From contig JACETI010000009.1 of assembly GCA_013911415.1 (NCBI GenBank), forward strand, positions 1-64,000: a stretch of 64,000 bases of DNA, written 5' to 3'. Both the position numbers and the translations under genes were made by a program. Shown here one piece after another: positions 38,525 to 47,796 of the stretch. Positions within the stretch are counted from its first letter, which is position 1. Every line of letters starts with the position of its first letter. Below the pieces are notes generated by a model that ran no database searches, had not been told where the DNA came from, and worked only from the letters and a program-made list of their open reading frames with translations. The stretch comes from Legionella sp. (GTDB lineage: Bacteria; Pseudomonadota; Gammaproteobacteria; Legionellales; Legionellaceae).

Positions 38525-41500
38525 CTAAGCGTCTTTAAGATGCTTAGGCGTTAGTTGATGGAGCAATTGTTCGACTGCTTCTAAACGTACCTCGGTGTCG
38601 GATGCGTTAAATCGCAGCTGAAGGCGGGTTGGACCGTTCATCTGGTAACGTTTTGCATCTGATTGAATCAAACGAATCAACGCCTCGAGATTAATCAGAG
38701 GCGTATCGTTGAATTCAATAGTGGCTTGTGTCGCATTTGCTGTAATTTTATTAATGCCTAGGCCTGATGCCATCAGCTTTAACGAAACCACCCGTATTAG
38801 ATGTTTTGCAGGTGGAGGAAGCACACCAAAGCGATCGATCATTTCAATTTCGAGCGATTGTAGTTGTTCAGCATCCTTAGCCGTCGAAATGCGCTTATAC
38901 ATCACTAAACGCGCATGCACATCAGGAATATAAGCATCAGGCAAGCGAGCACTGATACGCAGATCGATATCAGGCCCTTGACTTATGGGTGCCGAGAGTT
39001 CTGGAGTCTTACCTGCTTTTAAGTCATTAACTGCCTGATCCAACATCTCCATAAATAACGAGAAGCCAATCGCATGCATACTGCCGCTTTGTTCCTCGCC
39101 CAGTAATTCCCCGGCGCCGCGAATTTCAAGATCGTGTGTCGCTAACACAAAACCTGCGCCTAATCCTTCCAGGGAGGTTAATGCCTCTAGACGTTTTATC
39201 GCATCCGATGTTAATAATTTTTTATTCGGTGTAAAAACATAGGCATACGCTTGATGATGCGAACGTCCTACTCGTCCACGCAATTGATGTAATTGTGCCA
39301 GGCCCATGTGATCAGCACGATCAATGATAATGGTGTTTGCACTTGGAATATCAATACCGGTTTCGATAATCGTCGTGCAAACCAGCACATTAAACCGCTG
39401 ATGATAAAAATCTGCCATGATTCGTTCAAGTTCGCGTTCGCGCATTTGCCCGTGCGCGACTCGAATTTTTGCTTCAGGCACTAATTTTTGAAGTGTTAGA
39501 GCAGTTTCTTCAATGGATTGGACTTTATTATGTACAAAATATACTTGCCCGCCACGTAAAATTTCTCTAAGTATTGCCTCTTTTTGCACCGAATCGTTCT
39601 TTTCCATCCAAAACGTTTTTATCGCCAGGCGCTTTGCAGGTGGCGTTGCAATTAAAGAGATATCTCGAATACCTGACATCGCCATGTTTAAAGTGCGTGG
39701 GATGGGCGTGGCAGTCATGGATAAAAAATCTACGGAGGTACGCAAAGATTTCAATTGTTCTTTTTGTTTTACCCCAAATCGATGCTCTTCATCAATAATT
39801 AATAAACCTAAGTTTTTAAACTTAATATCTTTAGACAAAAGCTTATGTGTGCCTATGACTAAATCAACCTGACCGGCCTTTAGAGCATCTATAACTTTAC
39901 TCGATTCCTTCGCACTACGAAATCGAGATAACAATTCAATATTCACTGGAAATTCCGCAAAGCGATCACGAAAGGTCTCAAAATGTTGCCCTGCTAGCAG
40001 GGTGGTTGGCGCTAATATACAAACCTGTTTCCCTTCGTTAACCGCAATAAAAGCAGCACGCATCGCAACTTCTGTTTTACCAAAGCCCACATCTCCGCAG
40101 ATGAGCCTATCCATCGGTCTTGGTGAAGTCATATCTGTTTTAATAGCATCAATCGCATTCAGTTGATCTTGTGTTTCAATAAAACGAAAACCACTGGCAA
40201 AACGTTGGTAATCATCCATCGAGATTTGATATGAATAGCCTGGATTTGCCTGACGTTTTGCGTAGATTTCCAATAATTGAATAGCAACATCATGAATTTT
40301 CTCAGCGGCTTTTTTCTTCTCTTTTTGCCACCGATCAGTGCCTAATTGATGCAGGGAAAGATTATCAGCATCGGTTCCTTGATAGCGGCTCACCATGTGC
40401 AAGGATGTTACCGGCACATAAATCTTATCTCCCCCGGCATATACAATAATTAGGAATTCATTGGTGTTGCCTTCTGTCTCGATGGTTTCAAGGCCTTGAT
40501 AACGACCGATGCCAAATTGCAGATGAACCACAGGCGCATCAAGATGCAATTCGGCTAGATTGCGAATGACAGCATCGGGATCAATCACTTTTTGGCTAGC
40601 GCGCCGTTGGGGGGTACTCGGTTCGCCAAACATTTGCGATTCTACAACCACGACTAGGTTTTTTTCTACGAATTCGGCCCCTTCTGTCAAAGGGCCAATA
40701 ATAATACTGATAGAGTCTGAGCTATTGACGCAATCTTGCCAAGAAGCTTTGAGTACAGGGAAGATCGAATGTCTTTTAAGTAAATCGAGTAAAACTTCAC
40801 GACGGCCGGCACTTTCAACCACCAATACATAGCGTCTATGAGGCTGGGATAGGTACGAAGCAAGTGCAGCTAAGGGTTGAGATGCTTGCCGATGAATAGG
40901 CAACATCGGTGCTTTGTTAACGGGATAATTAATGACTATCCCTTTTTTGCTGATGGATTCTTCACGACAACGAATGGGGTGAAAGCGATTAGCTTCTGTG
41001 AGTAATTCAATTGCGGAGAGAAACATTGTCTCAGGTTTTAAAATGGGCCTTGAAATGTTATGTCTACGCTGTTCATAACGCTCTACAATTTCTTGCCAGA
41101 ATTGCTCTGCCTTTGCCTGAATTTCTCCCACCAAAAAAACCCTAGACTCAGGCGGTAAATAGTCAAATAAGGTGGCTGTTTTCTCAAAAAAAAGCGGCAA
41201 ATAATATTCAATACCGGCCGGCACGCGTCCATCAGTAATGGCTTCATAAAGAATAGAGTGGCTTGGATTTCCGGGAAATGCTTCGCGAAATGTTTGACGA
41301 AAATAACGAATGCTATCTGCGTCGAGTGCAATCTCACGTGCGGGTAATACCGTAATTTTCTCAATTTTCTTAAGTGTACGTTGCGTCTCTACATCAAATT
41401 CTCTAAGGCTTTCAATCGACTCATCCCACAGCTCAATTCGAAAAGGTGTACGGCTGCCCATGGGATAAACATCGAGGATGGAACCTCTAACAGCATATTC

Positions 41501-42004
41501 ACCATGCTCCATCACTTGATTCACTGCTCGGTAGCCCGCACTTTGTAGTTGCTGCCTAAACTTGTCTAAGGGAAGTGTTTGCCCTTGCTCTAACATCAAG
41601 ACATGACGGTGTAAAAAAGATGGCGGACATAGCCGATGCATTAACGTTGTTACAGAGGTTATAACCACCGCATGTCTTGCCTGTTGCACCTGACTGAGTG
41701 TTGATAAACGCTCGGAAATAATATCTTGAAAAGGGGAAAAATCGTCGTAAGGTAAAGTTTCCCAGTCAGGGAAGAAAAGCAATTCGGGTAGCGCGTGTGG
41801 GGTATTGATGGCTACTTCAGTGATAAAAAAGCGCAGCTCAGATAACAATTGAGCCGCCTTTAAATTATCGGGTGCAACGAACAGTAGAATACCAGACGCT
41901 TGCAGAGCAAACTCGCTTAGAGCAAGTGGCAAACTACATCCTGGCAGCTGACCCCATGTTTGCTTTTCGCGGCGGGTCGGGTGCTGAAAAATAAAGTGAG
42001 TCAC
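38525..42004 (-). CDS. mfd: transcription-repair coupling factor Mfd
   Basis: 1159-residue ATPase that removes stalled RNA polymerase at lesions and recruits UvrA. In order: N-terminal UvrB-like module (LFFPDWETLPYDDFSP), RNA-polymerase-interacting domain (VHLQFGIGRYQGLE, near residue 490), helicase domains (GDVGFGKTEVAMRAAF, DEEHRFGVKQKE, SMTATPIPRTL, QLRGRVGRS) and the C-terminal TRCF domain. Full length, with a convergent 3' end 12 bases from the 36288 gene. Confidence 0.98.
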   Translation of the reverse strand: MTHFIFQHPTRREKQTWGQLPGCSLPLALSEFALQASGILLFVAPDNLKAAQLLSELRFFITEVAINTPHALPELLFFPDWETLPYDDFSPFQDIISERLSTLSQVQQARHAVVITSVTTLMHRLCPPSFLHRHVLMLEQGQTLPLDKFRQQLQSAGYRAVNQVMEHGEYAVRGSILDVYPMGSRTPFRIELWDESIESLREFDVETQRTLKKIEKITVLPAREIALDADSIRYFRQTFREAFPGNPSHSILYEAITDGRVPAGIEYYLPLFFEKTATLFDYLPPESRVFLVGEIQAKAEQFWQEIVERYEQRRHNISRPILKPETMFLSAIELLTEANRFHPIRCREESISKKGIVINYPVNKAPMLPIHRQASQPLAALASYLSQPHRRYVLVVESAGRREVLLDLLKRHSIFPVLKASWQDCVNSSDSISIIIGPLTEGAEFVEKNLVVVVESQMFGEPSTPQRRASQKVIDPDAVIRNLAELHLDAPVVHLQFGIGRYQGLETIETEGNTNEFLIIVYAGGDKIYVPVTSLHMVSRYQGTDADNLSLHQLGTDRWQKEKKKAAEKIHDVAIQLLEIYAKRQANPGYSYQISMDDYQRFASGFRFIETQDQLNAIDAIKTDMTSPRPMDRLICGDVGFGKTEVAMRAAFIAVNEGKQVCILAPTTLLAGQHFETFRDRFAEFPVNIELLSRFRSAKESSKVIDALKAGQVDLVIGTHKLLSKDIKFKNLGLLIIDEEHRFGVKQKEQLKSLRTSVDFLSMTATPIPRTLNMAMSGIRDISLIATPPAKRLAIKTFWMEKNDSVQKEAILREILRGGQVYFVHNKVQSIEETALTLQKLVPEAKIRVAHGQMRERELERIMADFYHQRFNVLVCTTIIETGIDIPSANTIIIDRADHMGLAQLHQLRGRVGRSHHQAYAYVFTPNKKLLTSDAIKRLEALTSLEGLGAGFVLATHDLEIRGAGELLGEEQSGSMHAIGFSLFMEMLDQAVNDLKAGKTPELSAPISQGPDIDLRISARLPDAYIPDVHARLVMYKRISTAKDAEQLQSLEIEMIDRFGVLPPPAKHLIRVVSLKLMASGLGINKITANATQATIEFNDTPLINLEALIRLIQSDAKRYQMNGPTRLQLRFNASDTEVRLEAVEQLLHQLTPKHLKDA

Positions 42005-42328
42005 CGTTATCTCTTAAACCTTTTTTTTACAGACATTTAGCTTCGAAACAATAGTGACTATTTATAAATCGCCATATTTTCTAACTTAAAGAGGTCACTC
42101 GCTGATGCAAGATATAATGCCGCTGCTATATAAGCGGGGTTTCTTTTAATAAGGCATTATTTTAACAGAAAATACCTCTTGCACGACCCGCTCTAGTTGA
42201 AAATTTCGAAGAAAATATTGTAATAAAATTCAATTTATTGTTATATTTTTGTTAAGTTAATTGTATTTTCATGCTTATTAAAATAAATTAGTATTTATAT
42301 GTTTATTTTTATACAAATTGGCCTAAAT
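42005..42328. other. AT-rich intergenic region with nested inverted repeats
   Basis: About 300 bases between the divergent mfd and 42299 genes. ATAATGCC (42114-42121) is matched by GGCATTAT (42153-42160), and CCGCT/AGCGG nests inside it (42120-42124 and 42133-42137). The remainder is AT-rich and may hold the promoters of both flanking genes. No small gene is supported. Confidence 0.45.
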
Positions 42329-44500
42329 ATGAAAACTACAATTATATATAATCCTAAAGCATTACCGAACAAATCACGTCCTCTTCCAGAGGCATTGAAC
42401 AATCTATACTCGTTAGCTGATGATAAACTTCCGATGGGTTACTCTAAAAGCACTCTCCAATCACTTTACAGAGAGCTTCAAAAAGCATTATCAAGCGAGC
42501 AATTTCTTTCAAAAGGCAGCGAAAATACTCTTGAATTCCTATGTTCTGAAAGGGAGGAAATTGTTATTAATTTTTTATGTAACATTTATGAAGTAATTTC
42601 TCAGCGTCGCTCTTTCAAAAACCCCGATCCCATCGAAACATTCTTTTTGACAATAAAATCCTTACCAGAAACATACAACCATGTTTTAATCCCTCTTCTC
42701 GACCAAATGAGCAAACGCGATCATAACAGACTTTCTAAAACAGTCCTTAAACAAGCTGAAGAATATAATGATAATAAGTTTATAGATTTATTAGTGAAGG
42801 ATATTCTGAATAACGAAGACAACTATTTGAGCGATGAATTGAGGTCAAAACTTAAAAAACAAGTTGATAATCATTTAAACGGTAAAGCAAATGCCCTAGG
42901 CTTCTCAAAAAGGTCACAGTTATTTGAAAAAGTTTTAACAAATCCGCAGGCTCAGTTTCTACTAAATGATTTTATCTTTCCGCAGTCATTCTTAAACCAA
43001 AAATACGGATTAACTTCAATTACTAATCGAGAAGCAGTACTGACTGTGCTCCTAAAGAATAAGACAAGCAATATCTCTGTTATTCTGGAAAACACAGATT
43101 TTTTAAAAGAATATTTATGGTCTTCTAACATTTCAAATGAGTCACGAAATAATACCTTGGAGAAAATTTCAGAAAATCTGTCAATGAGCGATAAGTTAAT
43201 GAACCCCTCGTTTTATGTACAGAATAAAAACCTTGAATTACTGGACAGAAAGAAATTGCTTGAGATTGCTATTCAGAAGGGCTCCCTTCATTTGCTCAAT
43301 TCTTTGATTTTTACAGAAGCATTTTTAAATGAACAGCATCCCGACGGAACGGGCAAAAATAGAGAGAGAGTACTTGAATTATTATTGGAAGATAACAATA
43401 AAAATCTTGATATTTTACTTGCAGATCGAAGGTTTTTATCTCAATATCTTTGGTCAAATTTTTGTTCTGAAGAATTCAGATATTCTATCATTAAAAAAAT
43501 ATTTTCAAATCAAACTATTAGTCACCTTTTAATGAAAAAATCCTTTTATGGCGAAAATGATGCACAAGCCATTGAAAATTTTAATTCTTTAGGAATGGAA
43601 GGAGATTTCAACCCAGCGTTTAAAAAAACAAACCTTAAACGCCAAATCCAGAGAAAGCAGCGAGAGACAATCAACGCTTTACAGATTGAGTTTAATCGTA
43701 TGCAAAAGGAGACAGATTCCCTTAATAACGAAATAAAGGCATTGATATTAAACAATAAAGACGAATCAATGAAAATAGCAGATGAAATAAAAAAATGTCC
43801 TCCTAGTCAGCAAATGGCGCGATTAAATGAACAGTTACACAAATTGCGTATACATAACGATATTTTATACGATAGCTTTGAAAAAAATCTACGAGAATTA
43901 CCACCGAAGTTTTATGTTGCTTTTGTAAGGGCAATCAACCCTGATATGTCGAAAAAAACCAATGAAGAACTGATAGAAAACTACCGATTAAAAGCCATCG
44001 AAATTAATCATTGCTTAAGAGAACAATATGAAGATCCTATCCGAGACGCTATCAGACAGTGTTTAATAGCAAAGATGGGTCAAAATTTCACTGGTGCACT
44101 TGTCGATGAATGTACTCAGGCAAGTTTAACTAATCTGGTAGAAAGAGGCTATCGTACACCATTTTTGGATCAGAAGAATAAATATTGCGATTCCTACGCT
44201 ATCCCGGGAGAATGTGAACCTTACAAACTTAGTGAATTACTTACCTCATTAGTCAATTCTTCTCATTTTGTCACTCCCTATCGAACGCTCACGTTTATCG
44301 GTGATATGATTCAACACGAATTATGTCCTAATGCTGTCAAAGAAGCCGATATTAAGCAAATTGCAGAAGACGCCGTCGATGCCGTCACTAATAAACATTT
44401 ATTGTCTCTAAATACAGATTTATATAGACCTGCTAAGGATAAAAAAGATAACGAGGATGTGATATCAGACATTACTCACAGCTTTAATAATCCTAACTAA
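42299..44500 (+). CDS. unknown helical protein with tandem 111-residue repeat, effector candidate
   Basis: 733 residues if translated from 42299; an ATG at 42329 (MKTTIIYNPK) gives a less odd N-terminus, but neither start has a clear ribosome-binding site. It is helical, with no signal peptide. Two segments, about 203-313 and 314-424, repeat with an exact offset of 111 residues: FPQSFLNQKY / FTEAFLNEQH, then FLKEYLWSS / FLSQYLWSN, then NPSFY / KKSFY. A Lys/Glu-rich coiled coil follows (about 440-500). The same module occurs once in the 397-residue protein at 44840, so they are paralogues. Function unknown. Confidence 0.55.
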   Translation: MFIFIQIGLNMKTTIIYNPKALPNKSRPLPEALNNLYSLADDKLPMGYSKSTLQSLYRELQKALSSEQFLSKGSENTLEFLCSEREEIVINFLCNIYEVISQRRSFKNPDPIETFFLTIKSLPETYNHVLIPLLDQMSKRDHNRLSKTVLKQAEEYNDNKFIDLLVKDILNNEDNYLSDELRSKLKKQVDNHLNGKANALGFSKRSQLFEKVLTNPQAQFLLNDFIFPQSFLNQKYGLTSITNREAVLTVLLKNKTSNISVILENTDFLKEYLWSSNISNESRNNTLEKISENLSMSDKLMNPSFYVQNKNLELLDRKKLLEIAIQKGSLHLLNSLIFTEAFLNEQHPDGTGKNRERVLELLLEDNNKNLDILLADRRFLSQYLWSNFCSEEFRYSIIKKIFSNQTISHLLMKKSFYGENDAQAIENFNSLGMEGDFNPAFKKTNLKRQIQRKQRETINALQIEFNRMQKETDSLNNEIKALILNNKDESMKIADEIKKCPPSQQMARLNEQLHKLRIHNDILYDSFEKNLRELPPKFYVAFVRAINPDMSKKTNEELIENYRLKAIEINHCLREQYEDPIRDAIRQCLIAKMGQNFTGALVDECTQASLTNLVERGYRTPFLDQKNKYCDSYAIPGECEPYKLSELLTSLVNSSHFVTPYRTLTFIGDMIQHELCPNAVKEADIKQIAEDAVDAVTNKHLLSLNTDLYRPAKDKKDNEDVISDITHSFNNPN
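42905..43570 (+). repeat. tandem coding repeat, 333-base period
   Basis: Encodes residues 203-424 of the 42299 gene. The two copies align at the protein level without net gaps (three landmark motifs all offset by 111 residues), but the DNA has diverged, so this is an old duplication. Confidence 0.7.
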
Positions 44501-44525
44501 GCCTTAAGCGCTAATATTTTCAAAT

Positions 44526-44556
44526 GGAAGGGCATGTGGTCTATCCATGCCCTTCC
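44526..44556. terminator. 11-bp perfect hairpin after 42299 gene
   Basis: GGAAGGGCATG pairs exactly with CATGCCCTTCC across a 9-base loop, beginning 26 bases past the stop. It is GC-rich in an AT-rich region but lacks a U-tract; it may end or protect the transcript. Confidence 0.5.
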
Positions 44557-44751
44557 TAATCATTGTTACAGTCTTTTAATCAAGTAAAAAAATCATCATT
44601 CATGTAACAAATAATTCATTTTTTATATCAATTCTCCGCAACGAAGCCAATCACCTTTTCATCCCTAGAACATTTGCTATTTATAAAACTTGGATAAGGA
44701 ATGTTAGAAACATTGCGCGCAATAAACTTAGCTTATTAAGATGTTAATTTG

Positions 44752-44783
44752 GTTAAAATACAGTTAATTTAATTGAATATAAT
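44752..44783 (+). promoter_or_regulatory. PmrA-box-like repeat plus perfect -10 box
   Basis: GTTAAAATA and GTTAATTTA start 11 bases apart (44752 and 44763), as in PmrA boxes. A perfect TATAAT at 44778-44783 follows closely, and no good -35 exists, which fits activator-dependent promoters. It lies about 57-88 bases before the 44840 start. Binding is inferred only from pattern. Confidence 0.4.
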
Positions 44784-44839
44784 TCTTTATGGATATAAAT
44801 TATAAAATTAATATTTATTTTAATCAAATAGGATAAAAA

Positions 44840-46033
44840 ATGAAAAGATATCCAACAGAGCAAACGCTATCAGGCTATTCATCTTATACACAGGCGTGCT
44901 TAGAGTTATATGAAATGACTGATAGCACAGATATGAGTTCTGAAAATTCTCTCTCCCTCCGGGATAAATATGGCCAATTAATGGACAAATGCAGCGATAA
45001 CGAAAATCTAAGAAAGTTTTTGTCTTTTGATACAAGCAAAGAAAAAACGAGTTTCGATGATACGCTCACAGCTTTTTTAATAGCGGTTTATTGTAATATC
45101 TCTTCTAGAATGTTAACAGCACCTTTAACTGTTCAAGATCCCTCTTTAGAAATTGGTTACCGCAAGAAGATTGAACGCTTTCATGAGAAGGTGAGAAAAT
45201 TCTTACCTACACGTTATCCCGGCCTTAAAGCCTTGCAGCTACTGTTACAACAGGCTATCTACAATCAGGACAGCGCCTATGCAAAAAAACTGATTGCAGA
45301 GATGTATCGTTATGCTCCAGCTGACGCCGTCAAAAGCTTTCAAGAAATCGGCGAGCATTTGAATCATCCGACAGCACCTTATCGATCTCTTTTCCTAGGT
45401 GCCTTCCTTGATTATATCGTTGAGTGTCCAGAGAATTATCCTTTAGACGGGTTAGCATCTATCTTTGGTCAGCATGCTGAAACTTGCCTCACAACAGAAG
45501 AGCGTGCCAACCGATTCCTTCAGGTACTAGCGCATCATCCTCAATTGCTTATGAAATTCGATTTGTTCCCAGTCTCTTTTTTAGATCAAAATTACTCAAA
45601 AAGTTTTACTTACAGACAAACAATTGAGAAAATATTTGCCAAAAATCCACCCTTCTTAAGATTACTCCAGGATATCCAGAATGCCGAACCTATACTGAGT
45701 GCTCCTGACATTAGTCCTTCAATGAAACAGGAAGCTAAGATTAAACTTCACGAGTTATTTTTATCCATTAGCCGCAACGATCCTATTGATGCCGTCGAAC
45801 AATATGATACTGTTCGCTTTTACTATCGTGATTGTTACTCAGAAAATGAAGTACAAAGCTCTCCCGTGCAAACCGGTACAAAGAAAAACACAGATAAATT
45901 CTCTAATGTGCCTGTCTGCAAAATCAATCTTTTTTCTACTACGCCCCTGAATTCTGAGGTGAAAAATGGAAATGATGAGGATGAAAATCAGCAGAAGAAA
46001 AAAGGACCTGTTATAAATCGAAGATATCTTTAA
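44840..46033 (+). CDS. unknown helical protein, paralogue of the 42299 product
   Basis: 397 residues, no signal peptide. Residues 226-305 (NRFLQVLAHHPQLLMKFDLF, then VSFLDQNYSKSFTYRQTIEK) align with the repeated module of the 733-residue protein next door. The preceding region is helical, and the last 40 residues are acidic/Lys-rich and disordered (NDEDENQQKKKGP). The ATG has AGGATA 6 bases upstream. No catalytic motif is seen. An effector role is inferred from context. Confidence 0.55.
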   Translation: MKRYPTEQTLSGYSSYTQACLELYEMTDSTDMSSENSLSLRDKYGQLMDKCSDNENLRKFLSFDTSKEKTSFDDTLTAFLIAVYCNISSRMLTAPLTVQDPSLEIGYRKKIERFHEKVRKFLPTRYPGLKALQLLLQQAIYNQDSAYAKKLIAEMYRYAPADAVKSFQEIGEHLNHPTAPYRSLFLGAFLDYIVECPENYPLDGLASIFGQHAETCLTTEERANRFLQVLAHHPQLLMKFDLFPVSFLDQNYSKSFTYRQTIEKIFAKNPPFLRLLQDIQNAEPILSAPDISPSMKQEAKIKLHELFLSISRNDPIDAVEQYDTVRFYYRDCYSENEVQSSPVQTGTKKNTDKFSNVPVCKINLFSTTPLNSEVKNGNDEDENQQKKKGPVINRRYL

Positions 46034-46072
46034 TTGTCGATAATTTAGTTTTGAACAACCACATCAACGTCC

Positions 46073-46106
46073 GTAAATAAGGTATTTATATAAATGCCTT
46101 ATTTAC
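46073..46106. terminator. 15-bp AT-rich hairpin between convergent genes
   Basis: GTAAATAAGGTATTT pairs with AAATGCCTTATTTAC (one G-T pair) over a 4-base loop. It lies between the convergent 44840 and 46149 genes, so it could serve both, though no long U-tract follows. Confidence 0.5.
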
Positions 46107-46148
46107 AATATCCAAATCATAAACAGCTAATATATTTTGGGGGGATGT

Positions 46149-47612
46149 TTATTTCGATTTAAATTGTGCCGCTGGCGTTGTAACTTCTTCTAGAGGCAGA
46201 ATATTGTTAGGCTGATTTTTTTTCTTAAAAAGACTAATCAATCTCACTGTCCAACCAGCATCGATGTATGCAGTGTTATAATCGACGCGTGGGTTTCCTG
46301 TCATTGCCGTAATCTGTGTGACGCCACCCTCCCCCACTTTATCTTTCAATGTGTTACATGCTAAGGCAGTTGAGACCATAATATCCTTGTTTTCCTCACG
46401 TTCAATCAGCCTTAGAACTTCTTCAAAAGTCTCCATTGTGCTGGCTTTTTTTAATAATTCAATCGATCTTTTAGGAAGACCTTGTGGATTGAAGTAAAAG
46501 TATTCGGCCAATTTGTTAACGTCGTGTTTGTCTTCAACCCACAGCTTGAAGTTTGTTGTATCTCGTAAGACAAAACTTACCAAGCTTTGTTTAAGCTGGT
46601 ATATAGACTCTTCTGTTGCTTCTTTATACATTTCTCCATGAATCTGACTGTTCAAAAATTTTAAGGTGTTAATGAATTCGCGGGTAGTTCTTATCACGTT
46701 TTTTAAGATGCAGGGATCAGCGAGGATAGTCTGCATTATATAAACACTTTGATCGGGGAAACTGTTTGAGATATTAATTAGATCTCTATTTTCCCGCACT
46801 ATCTGTGCAAGCTTTAGTTTGCTATTAATTCTATCGAAAAGTATTTTTTTATACTCCGGAAATTGGTTTGCAAATGCACGCACCTGATCGGTGCTAGTCA
46901 TCAACCTCTCAACTTCATCTTGATCATTTAATATATAATTAGCAACCTGATCACCCCAATTTTTATCCTTTTTACTGCACTCTATTACGTCATCGACCTT
47001 CCTCATAACGTAATGAAACCATTGTTTCTTTTTCAGCATTGTCGTGAACAGGCGTTCGAAATATTCAGGTAACATCTGTTTGATTGCTACGATATCCACG
47101 ACTTTGCTCAAAATGGGGGTATTAAAGGGTATATCTTGATTGATTAAAGAAATGATCAGTTCTCCAAAGGTAGTTCGCATCTTCGGAAAAACCTTTACAA
47201 GAAGCGCTAATTTTTTACTATCTCGAGTGATCCGATAAAAAATATCGGCATGACTAAAGGCACCTTTGAGTAGCTTGCTGATTAACTCTGGATAAGTCAT
47301 CCCTTTATTTAAAAGGTCGCTCTTTAGTAAAACAGCCGCGTATTCTTTTTTTGAAGGGTTGTGCTCGTAGTACTCTAAAAAACCATTAAAAGGAGAATTT
47401 CTTCGATATAAATGACGATGAAAATCTAAAGGATGGTCTAAAACCTTCATCTCCTCAAAAAGAGTGATACGATTATCAAAAAACCTGACAGACAATGTGT
47501 GGGATTTTTCTAAAAGAAAAAGCACATCTTCATTAAATGTTTCTTGGCTAATGCTTCCTTCTTCATGCTCATGCATTTCCTTCACAAAATGATCTTCAAT
47601 GTTTTCTCGCAT
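46149..47612 (-). CDS. unknown protein with degenerate ~35-residue helical repeats
   Basis: 487 residues from ATG 47612, chosen because AAGGAAAGGA lies just upstream. Not recognised. The middle contains units spaced about 34-39 residues apart, with a recurrent FP/LP turn and helix pair: VFPKMRTTFGELI, LPEYFERLFTTML, FPEYKKILFDRI, FPDQSVYIMQTIL (Pro at about 143, 182, 252 and 286). Such repeats suggest a superhelical scaffold for protein binding. N-terminus is acidic and His-rich (HEHEEGS). No membrane helix. Position among effector-like genes suggests secretion. Confidence 0.55.
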   Translation of the reverse strand: MRENIEDHFVKEMHEHEEGSISQETFNEDVLFLLEKSHTLSVRFFDNRITLFEEMKVLDHPLDFHRHLYRRNSPFNGFLEYYEHNPSKKEYAAVLLKSDLLNKGMTYPELISKLLKGAFSHADIFYRITRDSKKLALLVKVFPKMRTTFGELIISLINQDIPFNTPILSKVVDIVAIKQMLPEYFERLFTTMLKKKQWFHYVMRKVDDVIECSKKDKNWGDQVANYILNDQDEVERLMTSTDQVRAFANQFPEYKKILFDRINSKLKLAQIVRENRDLINISNSFPDQSVYIMQTILADPCILKNVIRTTREFINTLKFLNSQIHGEMYKEATEESIYQLKQSLVSFVLRDTTNFKLWVEDKHDVNKLAEYFYFNPQGLPKRSIELLKKASTMETFEEVLRLIEREENKDIMVSTALACNTLKDKVGEGGVTQITAMTGNPRVDYNTAYIDAGWTVRLISLFKKKNQPNNILPLEEVTTPAAQFKSK

Positions 47613-47796
47613 TTCCTTTCCTTTTTTTAAACCGCTTTGTTCGAAGGTGGAAAAAAAAACCAATTGTTTTCTTTTTTATTTGTTTTTTTAAAACCAGACA
47701 GATTGTATTCTATCATGCAAAAAATGGAGTTCAAGCGAGGGCACGAGGGATATTTTTGTATCCGAATAGCGTAAGAAAACAAGAAAAAACGATTAC

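Larger units (their letters stand above)
44501..44839. other. 339-base gap between the two paralogues
   Basis: Apart from the hairpin at 44526-44556 and the PmrA-like promoter at 44752-44783, no gene or clear structure is seen. A short GGAATGTT/AACATT-type inverted repeat lies near 44698-44713. Confidence 0.4.

Noticed and set aside
42240-42298. GTTAAGTTAATT as PmrA box ahead of the 42299 gene
   Set aside because: TTAA half-sites are only 5 bases apart.
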